A stretch of 64,000 nt of DNA from Bartonella tribocorum CIP 105476 (GTDB lineage Bacteria > Pseudomonadota > Alphaproteobacteria > Rhizobiales > Rhizobiaceae): NCBI RefSeq assembly GCF_000196435.1, contig NC_010161.1:248001-312000 (forward strand), given 5' to 3'. The notes under the pieces were generated by a model. It was not told where the DNA came from. It searched no databases and worked only from the letters and a program-made list of their open reading frames with translations. Below are positions 51,650 through 63,126 of the stretch, piece after piece. The first letter of the stretch is position 1. Every line of letters starts with the position of its first letter. A program made the position numbers and the translations under genes.

Positions 51650-54178
51650 TTATAATGTGCGATTAATATGTTCGATACGGAAGGTCTCAATAATGTCTCC
51701 TGCGCGCATATCTTCATAGTTTTCAAAGGCTATTCCACATTCTTGACCACTTTGCACTTCATTGACTTCATCCTTAAAGCGTTTGAGTGTTTTCAGTTTT
51801 CCTTCGTGAATAACGATATTATCCCGGATAAGGCGAACACCAGCTCCTCGTTCTATTTTACCTTCTGTAACACGACATCCAGCAACTTTTCCGATTTTTG
51901 TAATATTAAAGACTTCTAGAATTTCAGCATTACCAAGGAAAGTTTCACGCTGTTCTGGTGAGAGTAATCCAGACATGGCTGCTTTTATGTCATCAACAAG
52001 ATCATAAATGATGTTGTAATAACGAATTTCAATTCCTTGTGTTTTAGCAAAATCACGCGCCTGCTTATTGGCTCGAACATTAAAACCAATCACAGCTGAG
52101 TTAGAAGCTTCTGCAAGAGAAATATCACTTTCGGTAATTCCTCCAGCACCAGAATGTACAACACGTGCACGAACTTCATCATTTCCTAGTTTTTCTAATG
52201 CCGAAGCGATTGCTTCAATTGATCCTTGCACATCTCCTTTGATAATAAGAGAAAACTCTTTAACACCAGTGGTTTGCAATTTTGTCATCATTTGTTCAAG
52301 AGAACCACGCGAACCGGTTTGTCGAGCAACAGCTTTATCACGTGCTAATCGTTGACGGTATTCAGAAATCTCGCGCGCTTTTGCTTCATGGGTGACAACC
52401 GCAAAACGGTCTCCAGCTTGTGGTGTTCCTTGCATGCCCAAAATTTCAATCGGTGTAGAGGGAACAGCTTCTTTGACATGGCGACCATGGTCGTCGATTA
52501 AAGCACGCACACGACCCCACTCATTTCCGGCAACAATAATATCAGAAGGATGTAATGTACCTTTTTGAACAAGAACGGTTGCAACAGATCCGCGTCCGCG
52601 ATCCAATTTGGCTTCAATGACAACGCCCTCTGCCGTTCGCTGAGGATCTGCTTTGAGATCAAGCATTTCAGCTTGAAGAAGGATAGCTTCGAGAAGTTTA
52701 TCAAGATTTTGACCAGTTTTAGCAGAAACTTCAACGTCCAAAGTCTCACCACCCATCGTTTCAACAAACACTTCATGTTGTAAAAGTTCTGTACGAACTT
52801 TTTGTGCATTCGCAGCGGGTTTATCAATTTTGTTGATAGCAACAATGATAGGGACACCAGCAGCTTTGGCATGATTAATTGATTCAATCGTCTGCGGCAT
52901 GACACTATCATCAGCGGCGACAACAAGAACGGCAATATCAGTAACACGAGCCCCACGGGCACGCATAGCGGTAAATGCAGCATGACCCGGTGTATCAATA
53001 AAGGTAATTTTTTGACCGTTTTGTTCTACTTGATAGGCCCCAATATGCTGCGTAATACCACCTGCTTCACCAGAAACAACATTTGCTTTGCGAATGGCAT
53101 CCAAAAGAGAAGTTTTTCCGTGGTCAACATGGCCCATAATGGTTACAACAGGAGGGCGCGGCTGCATATTTTGAGGATTATCTGTTATATTAAAAATACC
53201 TTCCTCGACGTCAGATTCTAAAACCCGTTTAACAGTATGACCAAATTCAACAGCGATGAGTTCAGCAACGTCTGCATCAATAACATCGCCAGGTTTCATC
53301 ATTTGTCCTTGTTTCATTAAAAATTTAATGACATCAACAGAACGCTCAGTCATACGTTGTGCGAGCTCTTGAATGGTAATCGTTTCAGGAAGGACAACTT
53401 CACGAGAAATCTTTTCTCTTGGTTCTTGATTTTGTGCACGCTTAAACTTTTCCTGTCTGCGCCGCATTGCAGCCATTGAGCGTCCGCGTGCACTCCCTTC
53501 TTCGTCCAGTGCGCTGTTAAGAGTTAGTTTTCCACGGCGTCGCTCATCAGCCCCTTTGACAATTTTGGGTGCACGTATTTCTGATTTAGCAGGATTAGCA
53601 CGTCGGCTATGCCGTTCTTCCTCTTGATTTTCATCAATTTTGCGTTTTTCAATCACAGTTGTGTTTTTAGGCACAATAGGAATATCTGTCTTTTCGATGA
53701 GGGAAGGATCAGAGGAAACAGATGAAATCGGTACCGTTGGTTTTTCTTCTTCTTGTTTTTGAAGTATTTCTTGTTCTTGAATTTCCTGCTTTAAAATTTC
53801 TTCACGCTCTTTAGCGAGTCTTGCTTCTTTTTCAGCTTGTTCTCGCGTTATTTTTTCTTGGATATGGGCTTCTTCCAACGCGCGAAGCCTTGCTTCCATT
53901 TCAGCCGATGAAAGATTGCTTTTGGCCATAGCTTCTTGAGGTTTTTTTTCCTCAAAACGCGGTTTAGAGCGCTGGGGTGCCACATGCGGCTTTGTAATAG
54001 GCTGCAGGGGCTCAGCTTTTTCATCAGGTCGTGTAATTTTACGTCGTTTGGTTTCGACAACGACAGCTTTTGTGCGACCATGGCTAAAATTCTGCTTGAC
54101 CGTACTCGTTTCCAAGACAGACCGCTTGAGAGTTAGTGTCTTCTTGCCTGTTGTTTTGTCGTTGTTATTCTCACTCAT
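51650..54178 (-). CDS. infB: Translation initiation factor IF-2
   Basis: IF2 is the GTPase that brings fMet-tRNA to the 30S subunit and joins the subunits. The 842 residues start with a long charged N-terminal part (about 1-335), including a glutamate- and lysine-rich coiled stretch near residues 90-150. The GTPase domain follows with [22 protein letters not shown] and NKIDKP. The C-terminal beta-barrel and fMet-binding domains follow. The start overlaps the stop of the upstream RNA-binding protein gene by four bases. Confidence 0.97.
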   Translation of the reverse strand: MSENNNDKTTGKKTLTLKRSVLETSTVKQNFSHGRTKAVVVETKRRKITRPDEKAEPLQPITKPHVAPQRSKPRFEEKKPQEAMAKSNLSSAEMEARLRALEEAHIQEKITREQAEKEARLAKEREEILKQEIQEQEILQKQEEEKPTVPISSVSSDPSLIEKTDIPIVPKNTTVIEKRKIDENQEEERHSRRANPAKSEIRAPKIVKGADERRRGKLTLNSALDEEGSARGRSMAAMRRRQEKFKRAQNQEPREKISREVVLPETITIQELAQRMTERSVDVIKFLMKQGQMMKPGDVIDADVAELIAVEFGHTVKRVLESDVEEGIFNITDNPQNMQPRPPVVTIMGHVDHGKTSLLDAIRKANVVSGEAGGITQHIGAYQVEQNGQKITFIDTPGHAAFTAMRARGARVTDIAVLVVAADDSVMPQTIESINHAKAAGVPIIVAINKIDKPAANAQKVRTELLQHEVFVETMGGETLDVEVSAKTGQNLDKLLEAILLQAEMLDLKADPQRTAEGVVIEAKLDRGRGSVATVLVQKGTLHPSDIIVAGNEWGRVRALIDDHGRHVKEAVPSTPIEILGMQGTPQAGDRFAVVTHEAKAREISEYRQRLARDKAVARQTGSRGSLEQMMTKLQTTGVKEFSLIIKGDVQGSIEAIASALEKLGNDEVRARVVHSGAGGITESDISLAEASNSAVIGFNVRANKQARDFAKTQGIEIRYYNIIYDLVDDIKAAMSGLLSPEQRETFLGNAEILEVFNITKIGKVAGCRVTEGKIERGAGVRLIRDNIVIHEGKLKTLKRFKDEVNEVQSGQECGIAFENYEDMRAGDIIETFRIEHINRTL

Positions 54179-54810
54179 TGTACTTCCTTCACGGCTTGTG
54201 CCGTCATCTCACCGTGCTTACTATGCTTGTCATCACGATAGCTGATTAATTTATATGTTGTTTTGAGAAATCCTTCAGCAGCCTTTGTATCCAATAAGGC
54301 TGCATGCATGACAGGATTAGAACCAAAAGCTACACGCATTTCATCACTTGTAAATAAAGATATGGTTTCTATCGTCCGATTTGTTTGTTGTTGTATTGTA
54401 TGGATGGCCTGTGCAATTTTTCGTTTTCCATCTTCTGTTGTTTCTTTAGCATGAAGTACAAGAATAACTTGACCAGAGCGGATAGCAGCATCAACTTTCG
54501 TTGCTCCCATGACAACAGCTCCGGCTTTTCTTGCCATGGAAAGGCTTGAAAGAGCAGCTTTGAGTAAAAGCTTATCAACAATATGCACAAGATTTGGTGC
54601 AACCTCAACATCTGTTTTAAAATTTTTATGAAAGGCTTTCTGTTTGATCGCTTTCTCAATAACAGTGTGATGGGCAGAAATCCAGACGCCGCGCCCTGGT
54701 AAATTCGCTTTAAGATCAGGAACAATTTGGTTATTGGGACCAATAACAAAACGGATCAGCGTTTGTGCTGAAGCGTTTTGTCGGGTCACAATACAAGTCC
54801 GTTCATTCAT
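54175..54810 (-). CDS. YlxR/L7Ae-like RNA-binding protein
   Basis: A 211-residue two-domain protein. The N-terminal YlxR (DUF448) part (about 1-80) has RTCIVTRQ and [11 protein letters not shown]. The C-terminal part (about 90-190) resembles the L7Ae/L30e RNA-binding fold with [21 protein letters not shown]. This fusion between nusA and infB is usual in alphaproteobacteria. Binding to rRNA or a role in transcription-translation linkage is inferred from the family. It abuts the nusA stop (TAA then ATG) and overlaps infB. Confidence 0.9.
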   Translation of the reverse strand: MNERTCIVTRQNASAQTLIRFVIGPNNQIVPDLKANLPGRGVWISAHHTVIEKAIKQKAFHKNFKTDVEVAPNLVHIVDKLLLKAALSSLSMARKAGAVVMGATKVDAAIRSGQVILVLHAKETTEDGKRKIAQAIHTIQQQTNRTIETISLFTSDEMRVAFGSNPVMHAALLDTKAAEGFLKTTYKLISYRDDKHSKHGEMTAQAVKEVQ

Positions 54811-56442
54811 TTAAAGTGTATCCACATCCAAATCATCTGTTTTTTCATTTTCTGCAGAATTTTCATCTTCTACAGGATTTTCTGCAACAAGATCAGCTTG
54901 ATCTATCCAGCCTGCTTGTACACGTGCGGCTAAAACCATAGCTTCTGCATCCGCGCGTGTAATGTCAAAAGGGGTTAAAACACCAGAAAAACTCTTTGTT
55001 TGACCTTCTTTACGTTCTCTCCACCCAGTTAAATCATCAACGGCATAGCCAGCAAAGTCTTCTATCGTTTTTACACCATCCTCACCCACTGCAACCAGCA
55101 TAGCACTTGTCATTCCAGGAAGTGTTCGCAATTCGTCAGAAACTCCAAGCTTTTTGCGTTTGTCATCAAGTTCTTTTTCTTGATGTTCAAGATATTCGCG
55201 GGCTCGACTTTGAATTTCAGAAGCGGTATCATGGTCAAAACCATCAATAGAAGCGATTTCTTCAAGATCGATGTAGGCGATTTCTTCAATAGAAGAAAAG
55301 CCTTCTGATGCCATAACCTGTCCGATCATTTCGTCAACCTCTAAGGCTTCCATAAACAATTTACTGCGTTCAGTAAATTCTTTTTGACGATTTTCAGATT
55401 CTTCCTTTTCCGTTAAAATATCAATGTTCCATCCTGTGAGTTGCGAAGCTAAGCGAACATTTTGTCCACGCCGTCCAATAGCAAGGCTAAGTTGATCATC
55501 GGGCACGATAACTTCAATGCGTTCAGCATCTTCATCAAGGATGATTTTAGAAACTTCAGCAGGTTGTAGTGCATTAACGACAAATGTTGCTGCATCAGGT
55601 GACCAAGGAATGATATCAATTTTTTCGCCTTGTAACTCAGCAACAACAGCTTGTACACGGCTTCCTCGCATTCCAACACATGCTCCAACGGGATCAATGG
55701 AACCATCGCGTGAAACAACGGCGATTTTGGCTCGTGAACCTGGATCACGGGCAACCGATTTGATTTCTATAATACCATCATAAATTTCAGGAACTTCCAT
55801 AGTAAAAAGTTTTACCATAAATTGAGGATGTGTGCGTGAAAGGAAAATTTGTGGTCCACGTGTTTCACGGTGTACATCATTGACAAAAGCACGAATACGG
55901 TCTCCATAGCGGAAGGATTCACGGGGAATTAATTCATCACGGCGCACAATAGCTTCACCGCGTCCTAGATCAACGATAACATTGCCATATTCCACACGCT
56001 TGACCGTACCAGAAATAATTTCACCAACTTTATTTTTAAATTCTTCATATTGCTGATCACGCTCTGCATCGCGTACTTTTTGTACAATAACCTGTTTAGC
56101 AGATTGTGCTGCGATACGTCCAAAATCCATAGGGGGTAAAAGATCAGCAAAAAAATCACCAATTTTCGCTTCTTCTTGACATTTAAGTGCATCGGACAAA
56201 GCAATTTCCGTTGTATAGTCTTCAACAACATCAACGATTTTAAGCAGGCGTTGTAATTTAATTTCACCTGTTTTAGAATTGATTTCAGCACGGATATTGG
56301 TTTCTTGACCATAACGAGAACGTGCTGCTTTCTGAATAGCATCAGCCATCGCAGAAATGACAATTTCACGGTCGATTGACTTTTCACGTGCAACAGCATC
56401 TGCAATTTGCAGAATCTCAAGCCTGTTAGCGCTTGTAGCCAT
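54811..56442 (-). CDS. nusA: Transcription termination/antitermination protein NusA
   Basis: NusA binds RNA polymerase and modulates pausing, termination and antitermination. The 543-residue product starts at the ATG after AAGGAGAAAATTG; an open start at 56466 is rejected. It has the N-terminal polymerase-binding domain, an S1 domain (GTVKRVEYGNVIVDLGRGEA), two KH domains (VGACVGMRGSRVQAVV and AIGRRGQNVRLASQL) and C-terminal helix-hairpin-helix repeats (EEIAYIDLEEIASIDGF). The tail is very acidic (ENEKTDDLDVDTL). Confidence 0.97.
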   Translation of the reverse strand: MATSANRLEILQIADAVAREKSIDREIVISAMADAIQKAARSRYGQETNIRAEINSKTGEIKLQRLLKIVDVVEDYTTEIALSDALKCQEEAKIGDFFADLLPPMDFGRIAAQSAKQVIVQKVRDAERDQQYEEFKNKVGEIISGTVKRVEYGNVIVDLGRGEAIVRRDELIPRESFRYGDRIRAFVNDVHRETRGPQIFLSRTHPQFMVKLFTMEVPEIYDGIIEIKSVARDPGSRAKIAVVSRDGSIDPVGACVGMRGSRVQAVVAELQGEKIDIIPWSPDAATFVVNALQPAEVSKIILDEDAERIEVIVPDDQLSLAIGRRGQNVRLASQLTGWNIDILTEKEESENRQKEFTERSKLFMEALEVDEMIGQVMASEGFSSIEEIAYIDLEEIASIDGFDHDTASEIQSRAREYLEHQEKELDDKRKKLGVSDELRTLPGMTSAMLVAVGEDGVKTIEDFAGYAVDDLTGWRERKEGQTKSFSGVLTPFDITRADAEAMVLAARVQAGWIDQADLVAENPVEDENSAENEKTDDLDVDTL

Positions 56443-56489
56443 CAATTTTCTCCTTCTTTGTGCCACACGATGGGTATTTCCCAGTGATA

Positions 56490-57116
56490 TTATTTTTTGA
56501 AATTGAGCGTCTGTATTGAGTCGGTAGGATTATCTTCAGGAATGAATTGTTGACTTAAATCTTTATTTTTTTTCAATGCATCACGAATAAGCTCATCGGT
56601 AAGCACTAAATGCGCGCCTATGATATCACAAAAGGAAATAGAGGTATACATGGCTTCTCCGTAAGCAGCTTTATCAGCGTTTAAAATAAATCCATCTTGC
56701 GTGATATTGGTAAGTGTTCCACGAAATTTTCGGCGCCCATCAATGGTTATTTTTGTTTCAATTTTTGCAAGATGTCCTTGCCAATGAAAAAAATCAGATT
56801 TTCTTACCAATGGACGATCAATACCAGGAGATGAGATTTCTAAATGATATTTGCGTTCAATAACATTTTCCACATCAAGGAGGGGGGAAACAGTCCGACT
56901 AACAGTTTCACAATCTTCTACGGTCAGAGAACCATCAGCGCGTTCGACCATAATTTGAAGTGTTAAACCATTTTGTCCAAGAAGCTTCACGCGAACCAAA
57001 CGAAAACCTAAAGGTTTAAGCAGTGGTATGACAAGAGCAGCAACCCGTGCCTCGATACCATCTTCTTCAAACAGACGTGGTTCGTCAAGATTGCTTATTT
57101 TTTCAGCTTCATTCAT
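56490..57116 (-). CDS. rimP: Ribosome maturation factor RimP
   Basis: RimP acts in 30S assembly. The 208-residue product from the ATG complementary to 57114-57116 (MNEAEKISN) contains LTVEDCETVSRTVSPLLD and LEISSPGIDRPLVRKSDF, the core RimP motifs. Longer starts would run through a terminator hairpin and are rejected. It leads the rimP-nusA-ylxR-infB-rbfA-truB operon, whose promoter should lie just upstream. Confidence 0.95.
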   Translation of the reverse strand: MNEAEKISNLDEPRLFEEDGIEARVAALVIPLLKPLGFRLVRVKLLGQNGLTLQIMVERADGSLTVEDCETVSRTVSPLLDVENVIERKYHLEISSPGIDRPLVRKSDFFHWQGHLAKIETKITIDGRRKFRGTLTNITQDGFILNADKAAYGEAMYTSISFCDIIGAHLVLTDELIRDALKKNKDLSQQFIPEDNPTDSIQTLNFKK

Positions 57117-57154
57117 ACATTTTATCCAAGTTATTTTCGTCAGTTTTATGATAT

Positions 57155-57184
57155 TAAAAAAGAGCAGGTCCAAGACCCACTCTT
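57155..57184 (-). terminator. probable terminator of metK-trmB
   Basis: On the minus strand AAGAG and CTCTT plus GGTC and GACC form an interrupted stem around a three-base loop, followed by TTTTTT. It separates the trmB stop from rimP and marks the start of the rimP operon leader. Confidence 0.65.
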
Positions 57185-57266
57185 CATCATAAGACCAAGA
57201 ATTTAGCTATTGATACTCTTAAATTCAAAATTTTTCAAGTTGTTTATGAGAAAAGCACTTGATCAT

Positions 57267-57968
57267 TTATTTCTTTATAAAGGTGAGATAGGCAGGCGTT
57301 CGTCCTTCGCGTAAAGCTTTTGCTTCATAGCGTGTACCTTTCCATAGTGGATAAGGGGTTTTCCAATCTTTGGGATTTTCTGCTTTCCATTCAAAGTGAT
57401 CATGGTGTGCACAATGATAGAGGGTCCAGTTTACATAACTGTCTATATCACTAGCAAAGCGAAAAAATTTTCCCTTTTTAAGAACGCGAGCGAAACGGTT
57501 AAGATTTTTTATATTGATGAAACGTCGTTTCCAGTGTTTCTTTTTCGGCCAAGGATCAGGATAGAAAAGATCTATGCCATCAAGCGAGTTATCAGGGAGC
57601 CAATCAAGCAGGTGCGTAGCATCATTATTATAGAGGCGAAGATGATTTTGATGGTGTGTATGCTGTTCAAGGGAAAACAATATTTTTGCCATGCCATTGA
57701 TAAAGGGCTCGACGCCGATAAAACCGGTTTGTGGAAAATGTTCCATTTCATGGAGTAAATGTTCACCGCTACCAAAGCCGATTTCAAGTCGAATTTTTTT
57801 TACTTTGCTTGAAAATAAGGATGTAAGGTTTGAGGGAGGAGGGATATTTAAATCAATATTTAAATTGGGAAGAAGTACTTTTATACGCGTAAGCTGACTG
57901 TTTCGCAGCCGCTTTCCTTGTCGGCGTCCAAAAAAGGCTTCACTCTTGTGTGTATTATATTGAATCAT
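57267..57968 (-). CDS. trmB: tRNA (guanine-N7-)-methyltransferase
   Basis: TrmB forms m7G46 in tRNA variable loops. The 233-residue product has the SAM loop [34 protein letters not shown] with the conserved PDPWPK, and the C-terminal [14 protein letters not shown]. It overlaps metK by four bases, so the methyl-donor synthase and a user of SAM are cotranslated. Confidence 0.96.
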   Translation of the reverse strand: MIQYNTHKSEAFFGRRQGKRLRNSQLTRIKVLLPNLNIDLNIPPPSNLTSLFSSKVKKIRLEIGFGSGEHLLHEMEHFPQTGFIGVEPFINGMAKILFSLEQHTHHQNHLRLYNNDATHLLDWLPDNSLDGIDLFYPDPWPKKKHWKRRFINIKNLNRFARVLKKGKFFRFASDIDSYVNWTLYHCAHHDHFEWKAENPKDWKTPYPLWKGTRYEAKALREGRTPAYLTFIKK

Positions 57969-59233
57969 GGAATTTTTATCATCGTTTGAAGCGTTTTCAC
58001 AAGATCAGTTTTTTCCCATGAAAACGAACCATCATGCTTTGGTTTTCTCCCAAAATGACCGTAAGCAGCTGTTTTTGTATAGATTGGTTTATTAAGGTCA
58101 AGATGTTTACGAATTCCGGTGGGGGAAAGGTCCATTATTTTGCGAATAGCTGCCTCGATAACCTTTTCATCAACCTTTCCTGTCCCATGAAGATTAAGAT
58201 AAATCGACAAAGGTTGTGCAACACCAATGGCATAGGAGAGTTGAATGGTGCATCGCTCTGCTAAATGAGCCGCAACAATATTCTTAGCCAGATAGCGTGC
58301 TGCATAGGCTGCAGAACGGTCAACTTTTGTTGTATCTTTTCCTGAGAAAGCACCACCTCCATGGGGGGCTGCACCTCCATAAGTGTCCACGATAATTTTG
58401 CGTCCTGTTAATCCAGCATCGCTTTGAGGACCACCAATGACAAATTTTCCTGTTGGGTTAATATACCAACTGCATTGAGCTGCAATGGGAATATCATGTA
58501 AAGCTTGACGAATATAAGGTTCAACGACTGTGCGAACTTTATTGGAATCCCAACTTTCGTCAAGATGCTGCGTTGAAAGAACGATGGATGTGACCTCTAT
58601 AGGTTTTCCATCTTTATAGCGTATGGTGATTTGGCTTTTAGCATCTGGTCCTAATTTTCCAGTTTCTCCTTCTCCTTTATGGCGGGCTGCGGCAAGAAGT
58701 TTGAGAATCTTATGCGCATAATAAATTGGCGCAGGCATAAGGTCAGGTGTCTCACGGCAAGCATATCCAAACATGATGCCTTGATCACCTGCTCCTTCTT
58801 CACCATGCCGATCCGTCGCATTATCAACGCCTCTTGCAATGTCAGCGGATTGAGGGCGCAAAAGAACATCAATTTTAACAGTTTTCCAATGGAATCCTGG
58901 TTGTTCATAGCCAATGGCGCGAATAGCATGGCGCGCTGCTGTACGAAAACGCGTAGGATTAATGAGTGGAAAGCCAGTTTCATCATAGATAAATTCTTTA
59001 TTTTTATCTTTTTTAAAGAGTGTATCAGGAACACGGACTTCACCGGCGATAACAACACGGTTTACACTGACGAGAGTTTCACAAGCAACGCGCACTAACC
59101 ACGGATCAGTTCCAGTCTTGTGCGCTTCTTTATAGATCATATCAACGATTTCATCGGAAATACGATCACAAATTTTATCAGGATGCCCTTCCGATACCGA
59201 TTCGCTCGTAAAAAGATAATCTTGATGCGGCAT
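57965..59233 (-). CDS. metK: S-adenosylmethionine synthetase
   Basis: MetK makes SAM from methionine and ATP. The start at 59233 ([20 protein letters not shown]) has GGAGTTCCT upstream; the longer open frame is ignored. The 422 residues include the methionine/ATP signature GHPDK, the P-loop-like [19 protein letters not shown], and [13 protein letters not shown] searched the 125-base leader by eye for a SAM riboswitch and found none. A small regulator gene lies upstream on the same strand. Confidence 0.97.
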   Translation of the reverse strand: MPHQDYLFTSESVSEGHPDKICDRISDEIVDMIYKEAHKTGTDPWLVRVACETLVSVNRVVIAGEVRVPDTLFKKDKNKEFIYDETGFPLINPTRFRTAARHAIRAIGYEQPGFHWKTVKIDVLLRPQSADIARGVDNATDRHGEEGAGDQGIMFGYACRETPDLMPAPIYYAHKILKLLAAARHKGEGETGKLGPDAKSQITIRYKDGKPIEVTSIVLSTQHLDESWDSNKVRTVVEPYIRQALHDIPIAAQCSWYINPTGKFVIGGPQSDAGLTGRKIIVDTYGGAAPHGGGAFSGKDTTKVDRSAAYAARYLAKNIVAAHLAERCTIQLSYAIGVAQPLSIYLNLHGTGKVDEKVIEAAIRKIMDLSPTGIRKHLDLNKPIYTKTAAYGHFGRKPKHDGSFSWEKTDLVKTLQTMIKIP

Positions 59234-59358
59234 AGGAACTCCTTCAAAAAAGAAAACCAACAATTCAATTAGTTGCCTACTAAAGTTGCTACGGTTTGCC
59301 AATTCGACAGCAAATCGTCAATGCGAATTTATATGAACAAGAGAGAAAAAATATAATT

Positions 59359-59778
59359 TTAATTTGATAGCTTATTTGTCAAATCTTCCTCAGAAAGTGC
59401 TTTTGCCAAGTCAATGATTTTTCGACGCACTTTAGCATCAGATATATTCGTAAAAGCCCGCATGAGTTGGATACCTTCGCTGCTAGAACAAAAGTCCATA
59501 AAATTGTGATCACTTTCAGCAAAACCTTCTACTTGTTGAGAGGTAAGTCCTTTATCAAAAAAGTAAGAAACAGGAACATCCATAATTTCTGCTATCGCTT
59601 GAAGACGACTGGCACCGATACGGTTTGTTCCTTTTTCATATTTTTGAATTTGCTGAAAAGTGATGCCTAATTTTTCACCTAGTTTTTCTTGAGTAAGTCC
59701 TAAAATATTACGACGTAAACGGATACGAGTTCCAACATAGATATCTATAGGGTCAGGTTTTTTTCTAGTTTCGGTCAT
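59359..59778 (-). CDS. XRE-family transcriptional regulator
   Basis: A 139-residue protein with a Cro/C1-type helix-turn-helix at about residues 14-70 (RIRLRRNILGLTQEKLGEKLG, shown by QQIQKYEKGTNRIGASRL). A helical C-terminal part follows (FMDFCSSSEGIQLMRAF). This type is conserved in rhizobia next to metK and lnt. Function is not known from the sequence; regulation of the neighbouring genes or of growth phase is possible. Confidence 0.85.
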   Translation of the reverse strand: MTETRKKPDPIDIYVGTRIRLRRNILGLTQEKLGEKLGITFQQIQKYEKGTNRIGASRLQAIAEIMDVPVSYFFDKGLTSQQVEGFAESDHNFMDFCSSSEGIQLMRAFTNISDAKVRRKIIDLAKALSEEDLTNKLSN

Positions 59779-59927
59779 AATGCAACTCTTTAATTTCCAG
59801 CACTTTTATTTTAAACCAACATCAGATTTATGCGAAGTTGATTTATCATATAATTAAAATAATATGTAATATTTTTTCCCAATATTACTGGTACACGCAA
59901 CATAATACCGCACAAGGAGCACTTGAA

Positions 59928-61541
59928 TCATTTAAGCTGTTTTGTAGAACCAAAACCAATACGACACAATAGCATAAGGATGAATAAGATAAAAGTAGAG
60001 AAAGTTCTGTATTCATTGCTTCCTATGGGAGTAATGGATGATGGAATTTCTGAATCAATAATGCCCACAGCATTTTGCTGAAGAGCTACAACGATTCGTC
60101 CATAAGAATCAATAACAGCTGATATTCCATTATTGGCTGCTCGTATGAGGGGGATTCCCAGTTCAATGGCACGAAGCTGTGCTTGTTGAAGATGTTGATA
60201 GGGGCCTGGTGTTACACCAAACCATGCATCATTTGTAACATTAATGATTGCTTGAGGTGGGGAACCTTTAAAAGTCATTTCATGAGGAAATATTGCCTCA
60301 TAACAAATCAAGGGCAGATAAGAAAATCCGTTTGGCATGGTGATAGTTTTGCGCACATGTGCAGCGCTATATCCACCAATATTATCAGCGAGAATACGCA
60401 ATCCAATTTTTTTCAATAAATTCTGATAGGGAAGATATTCACCAAAAGGGACCAAATGAAGTTTATCGGAAGTGTGTAAAATATTACCTTGAGCATTAAT
60501 GACTGCAATTGTATTAAAATATTGTGTTTGGGAGTGAGAAAGATCATCACTGGCGCGTATTGCTCCGATAATAGCCCATTGTTTAGGTTTTAAAAGAGAG
60601 GCAATGTGCATTGTGACAAATGAGTTATCATAGAGAAGATAAGGAACAGATGCTTCGGGCCATATGATAAAATCAGGTTCTGGATTTTTACCAGTTATTG
60701 GTGTTGCACTCAGATGCATATGTGCTTCCAACATAGCTTCTCGTGTATTATCGCGCAATTTTATATTTTGTTGGATAGAAGGTTGAACAATACGTACCCA
60801 ATAATTTCTTTTTTGATTTTCAGCTGTATTCTCTATTGTATGGAGACGATAAAATCCAAAACCACTATGAATGAATATAAGTGCTAAGCAAAGAGAAAGT
60901 GCTGTTTTCTTTTTTTCATCCGTGAGTAAAACTGTTGGCAAACTGTAGGTTAAGACCGCAAGAATATTCATTCCGTAAAGTCCCACGATGGCATCAGATT
61001 GCATGAACATCGGGGTTGGCATAGCTGTATAGCCAAGAGTATTCCATGGAAATCCTGTGAATAAGAACGCACGCAACCACTCGGCCAATCCTAATGCAAA
61101 GGCTAAAACAAAAAAGCGTGCTATTCCTTTTGTCCATAATAAGCCGACAATGAAACCAGAAAAAAACCAATAAAGAGAAAGGTAGAGAGGGGGAAATAAA
61201 ATGGCGAGTGGGACTGCCCAACCAAAAGAATCTGGATCTGTCAACAAAGCATTGCAAAGCCACCAAAGTCCGCAAATAAAATAACTAAAACCAAAGGTTC
61301 CACAGCTTAAAGCGTAGGTAAAAAAAAGTTTTTTATTGTTTGGAGAGGACTGTATCGAGTCAAGTAAAACAATAAAAATAGGAAAAGTAAGAAAGCAAAG
61401 AGGTGTTAAATAAAAGGGGGGAAGTGCAAAGGAAGTAAGAGCGCCACATAGAAATATCCACACCTGCCTCTTCCAGCCGGTAACAGAGGACAAAAAAGCG
61501 ATAAAATTGTTGAAAAATGCTTGATTATTCTTTAAGGGAGG
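59928..61541 (-). CDS. lnt: Apolipoprotein N-acyltransferase
   Basis: Lnt adds the third acyl chain to lipoproteins, including Omp10 type, at the inner membrane. The 537-residue product has about seven N-terminal membrane segments, then a nitrilase-like periplasmic domain. Catalytic-region motifs are the Glu in IIWPEASVPYLL, a Lys in the DKLHLVPFGEYLP segment and the Cys in LPLICYEAIFP. I use the ATG at 61541; one at 61562 is also possible. It overlaps or abuts the CBS-domain protein gene upstream. Confidence 0.93.
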   Translation of the reverse strand, partial: PPLKNNQAFFNNFIAFLSSVTGWKRQVWIFLCGALTSFALPPFYLTPLCFLTFPIFIVLLDSIQSSPNNKKLFFTYALSCGTFGFSYFICGLWWLCNALLTDPDSFGWAVPLAILFPPLYLSLYWFFSGFIVGLLWTKGIARFFVLAFALGLAEWLRAFLFTGFPWNTLGYTAMPTPMFMQSDAIVGLYGMNILAVLTYSLPTVLLTDEKKKTALSLCLALIFIHSGFGFYRLHTIENTAENQKRNYWVRIVQPSIQQNIKLRDNTREAMLEAHMHLSATPITGKNPEPDFIIWPEASVPYLLYDNSFVTMHIASLLKPKQWAIIGAIRASDDLSHSQTQYFNTIAVINAQGNILHTSDKLHLVPFGEYLPYQNLLKKIGLRILADNIGGYSAAHVRKTITMPNGFSYLPLICYEAIFPHEMTFKGSPPQAIINVTNDAWFGVTPGPYQHLQQAQLRAIELGIPLIRAANNGISAVIDSYGRIVVALQQNAVGIIDSEIPSSITPIGSNEYRTFSTFILFILMLLCRIGFGSTKQLK

Positions 61542-62550
61542 CATTATTTTCAAGATTCTCATTTTCTGGAATGCGAAAAATGCGCAACCGCTTAATTCGA
61601 CGTTTATCAGCTTCTAAAATGCGAAATTTATAGCCAGGAACAGCTTCGACAACTTCACCTTTTTCAGGAATACGATCAAGAATGGAGACAATTAAACCAC
61701 CAATAGTATCAACCTCATCACCATATTCTCCTACGATAAAATCAGGTCCAAGAGCTTTCTCCACATCTTCTAATTCGGTTCTTGCATCAACGAGCCATTT
61801 ATTGTTGTGTTCGCGTACGATAGCATTGTCGACATGATCATGTTCATCTTCGATATCCCCAACGACTAATTCAACAATATCCTCCATTGAAACAAGACCA
61901 TCTGTTCCCCCATGTTCATCAATAACTAAAGCCATTTGTGTTCGTGTGGTTTGCATCCGTGTTAATAATTTGCTTGCAAGCATAGAACTGGGAACAAAGA
62001 GAACGGTTCTGATCAAATCTAATTCACCGATTGGGGTATGTAAATCTGTATGATTTAATTGAAGCAAATCGGATTTCTGTTCAGTTTTTGTAGGGTTTAT
62101 AATAAAGCGAGTCATATAGTTAAGAATATCGCGGATATGGATCATGCCACGCGGATCATCTAAAGTTTCGGCATAAACAGGTATGCGAGAATGACCAATT
62201 TTTGCAAAACATTTAAGGGCTTCTCCAAGTGAAGTGTTTATTTCCAATGCTTCAATTTCAGAACGCGGTATCATAACATCATCCACGCGCGCTTCACGCA
62301 AGCGTAAAATATTATGCAACATCGTACGTTCTTCAGGTGAGAAGAGGGCGGTATCTTTTTCATTGTTAGTCGCAAGTGCAACGGTAAGATCGTCGCGCAG
62401 TGACGTAGATGCACAATGACGCCCCCGTAAGAATGAAAACAAATGATTCATTAGGGAATATTTTTCTGTATGATTTGTCTGTTGAGAGGGGTCTTTTTCA
62501 TTATTAGAAGATGTTTGACTGTCATTTTGTGCATTTATTTTGTTTGTCAT
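61525..62550 (-). CDS. tlyC: CBS-domain transporter-associated protein (TlyC/CorC family)
   Basis: The 341-residue protein has two CBS domains (about 100-225, with DVMIPRSEIEALEI and VLFVPSSMLASKLLTRMQ) and a C-terminal CorC/HlyC transporter-associated domain (about 250-330). It lacks membrane segments. Relatives are called hemolysin C or CorC and take part in magnesium/cobalt efflux; hemolysis is doubtful. The order phoH-ybeY-corC-lnt is conserved across proteobacteria. Confidence 0.9.
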   Translation of the reverse strand: MTNKINAQNDSQTSSNNEKDPSQQTNHTEKYSLMNHLFSFLRGRHCASTSLRDDLTVALATNNEKDTALFSPEERTMLHNILRLREARVDDVMIPRSEIEALEINTSLGEALKCFAKIGHSRIPVYAETLDDPRGMIHIRDILNYMTRFIINPTKTEQKSDLLQLNHTDLHTPIGELDLIRTVLFVPSSMLASKLLTRMQTTRTQMALVIDEHGGTDGLVSMEDIVELVVGDIEDEHDHVDNAIVREHNNKWLVDARTELEDVEKALGPDFIVGEYGDEVDTIGGLIVSILDRIPEKGEVVEAVPGYKFRILEADKRRIKRLRIFRIPENENLENNASLKE

Positions 62551-62634
62551 GGTTTTAAAATCTTCTAAACTTTCTTTTTATAATAGGTGAATAAGAGGCT
62601 TTAAATGGTATGCTCGTCATATTGATGTTAAAAG

Positions 62635-63126
62635 TTAAATTTTATCATTTATAGATAACTCAATATAAGGATCTTTTATGGAGAGCTTTTGAAGGATTTC
62701 TCTTTCGAGCTTTTCCATTTGATGTGCTTCATCATCGGTTTCATGGTCATAGCCAAGCAGATGCAAGATACCGTGAACGATCATATGCGTTAGATGGTCT
62801 TGAAATGTTTTTCCTTGTTTTTCTGCTTCAAGAACAACAGTTTCTCGGGCAATAATAATATCACCCAGCATGGGACCAGGAGGATTTCCAGCTTTAATTG
62901 GGAAAGCAGGAAAGGATAATACATTGGTGGATTTGTTTTTACCACGCCATTGTGCATTGATTTTTGCCATATGTTCATCATCCGTAAAAAGCAGACTAAT
63001 CTCACTTACAACATTTTCTAATGAAACATGATGCATTGCCGTCGTTAATGCTTTTTCGGTGATATTATAAAGCATTTTCTCATCATTCCACCCTGCGTCT
63101 TTAACCATTATATCAATAATAATCAT
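62635..63126 (-). CDS. ybeY: Endoribonuclease YbeY
   Basis: YbeY is a zinc-dependent RNase for 16S rRNA 3' maturation and 70S quality control. The 163-residue protein has the metal motif [11 protein letters not shown] and the NVLSFP segment. The start at 63126 overlaps phoH by four bases; a start six codons later is also possible. The His triad is intact. Confidence 0.95.

Noticed and set aside
52498..52998. 166-codon frame on the same strand as infB
   Set aside because: It is an out-of-frame reading of the infB GTPase region, whose own frame has every expected motif.
59234..59358. Possible SAM riboswitch in the metK leader
   Set aside because: I could not fold the leader into any of the known SAM-sensing layouts; only the ribosome site is clear.
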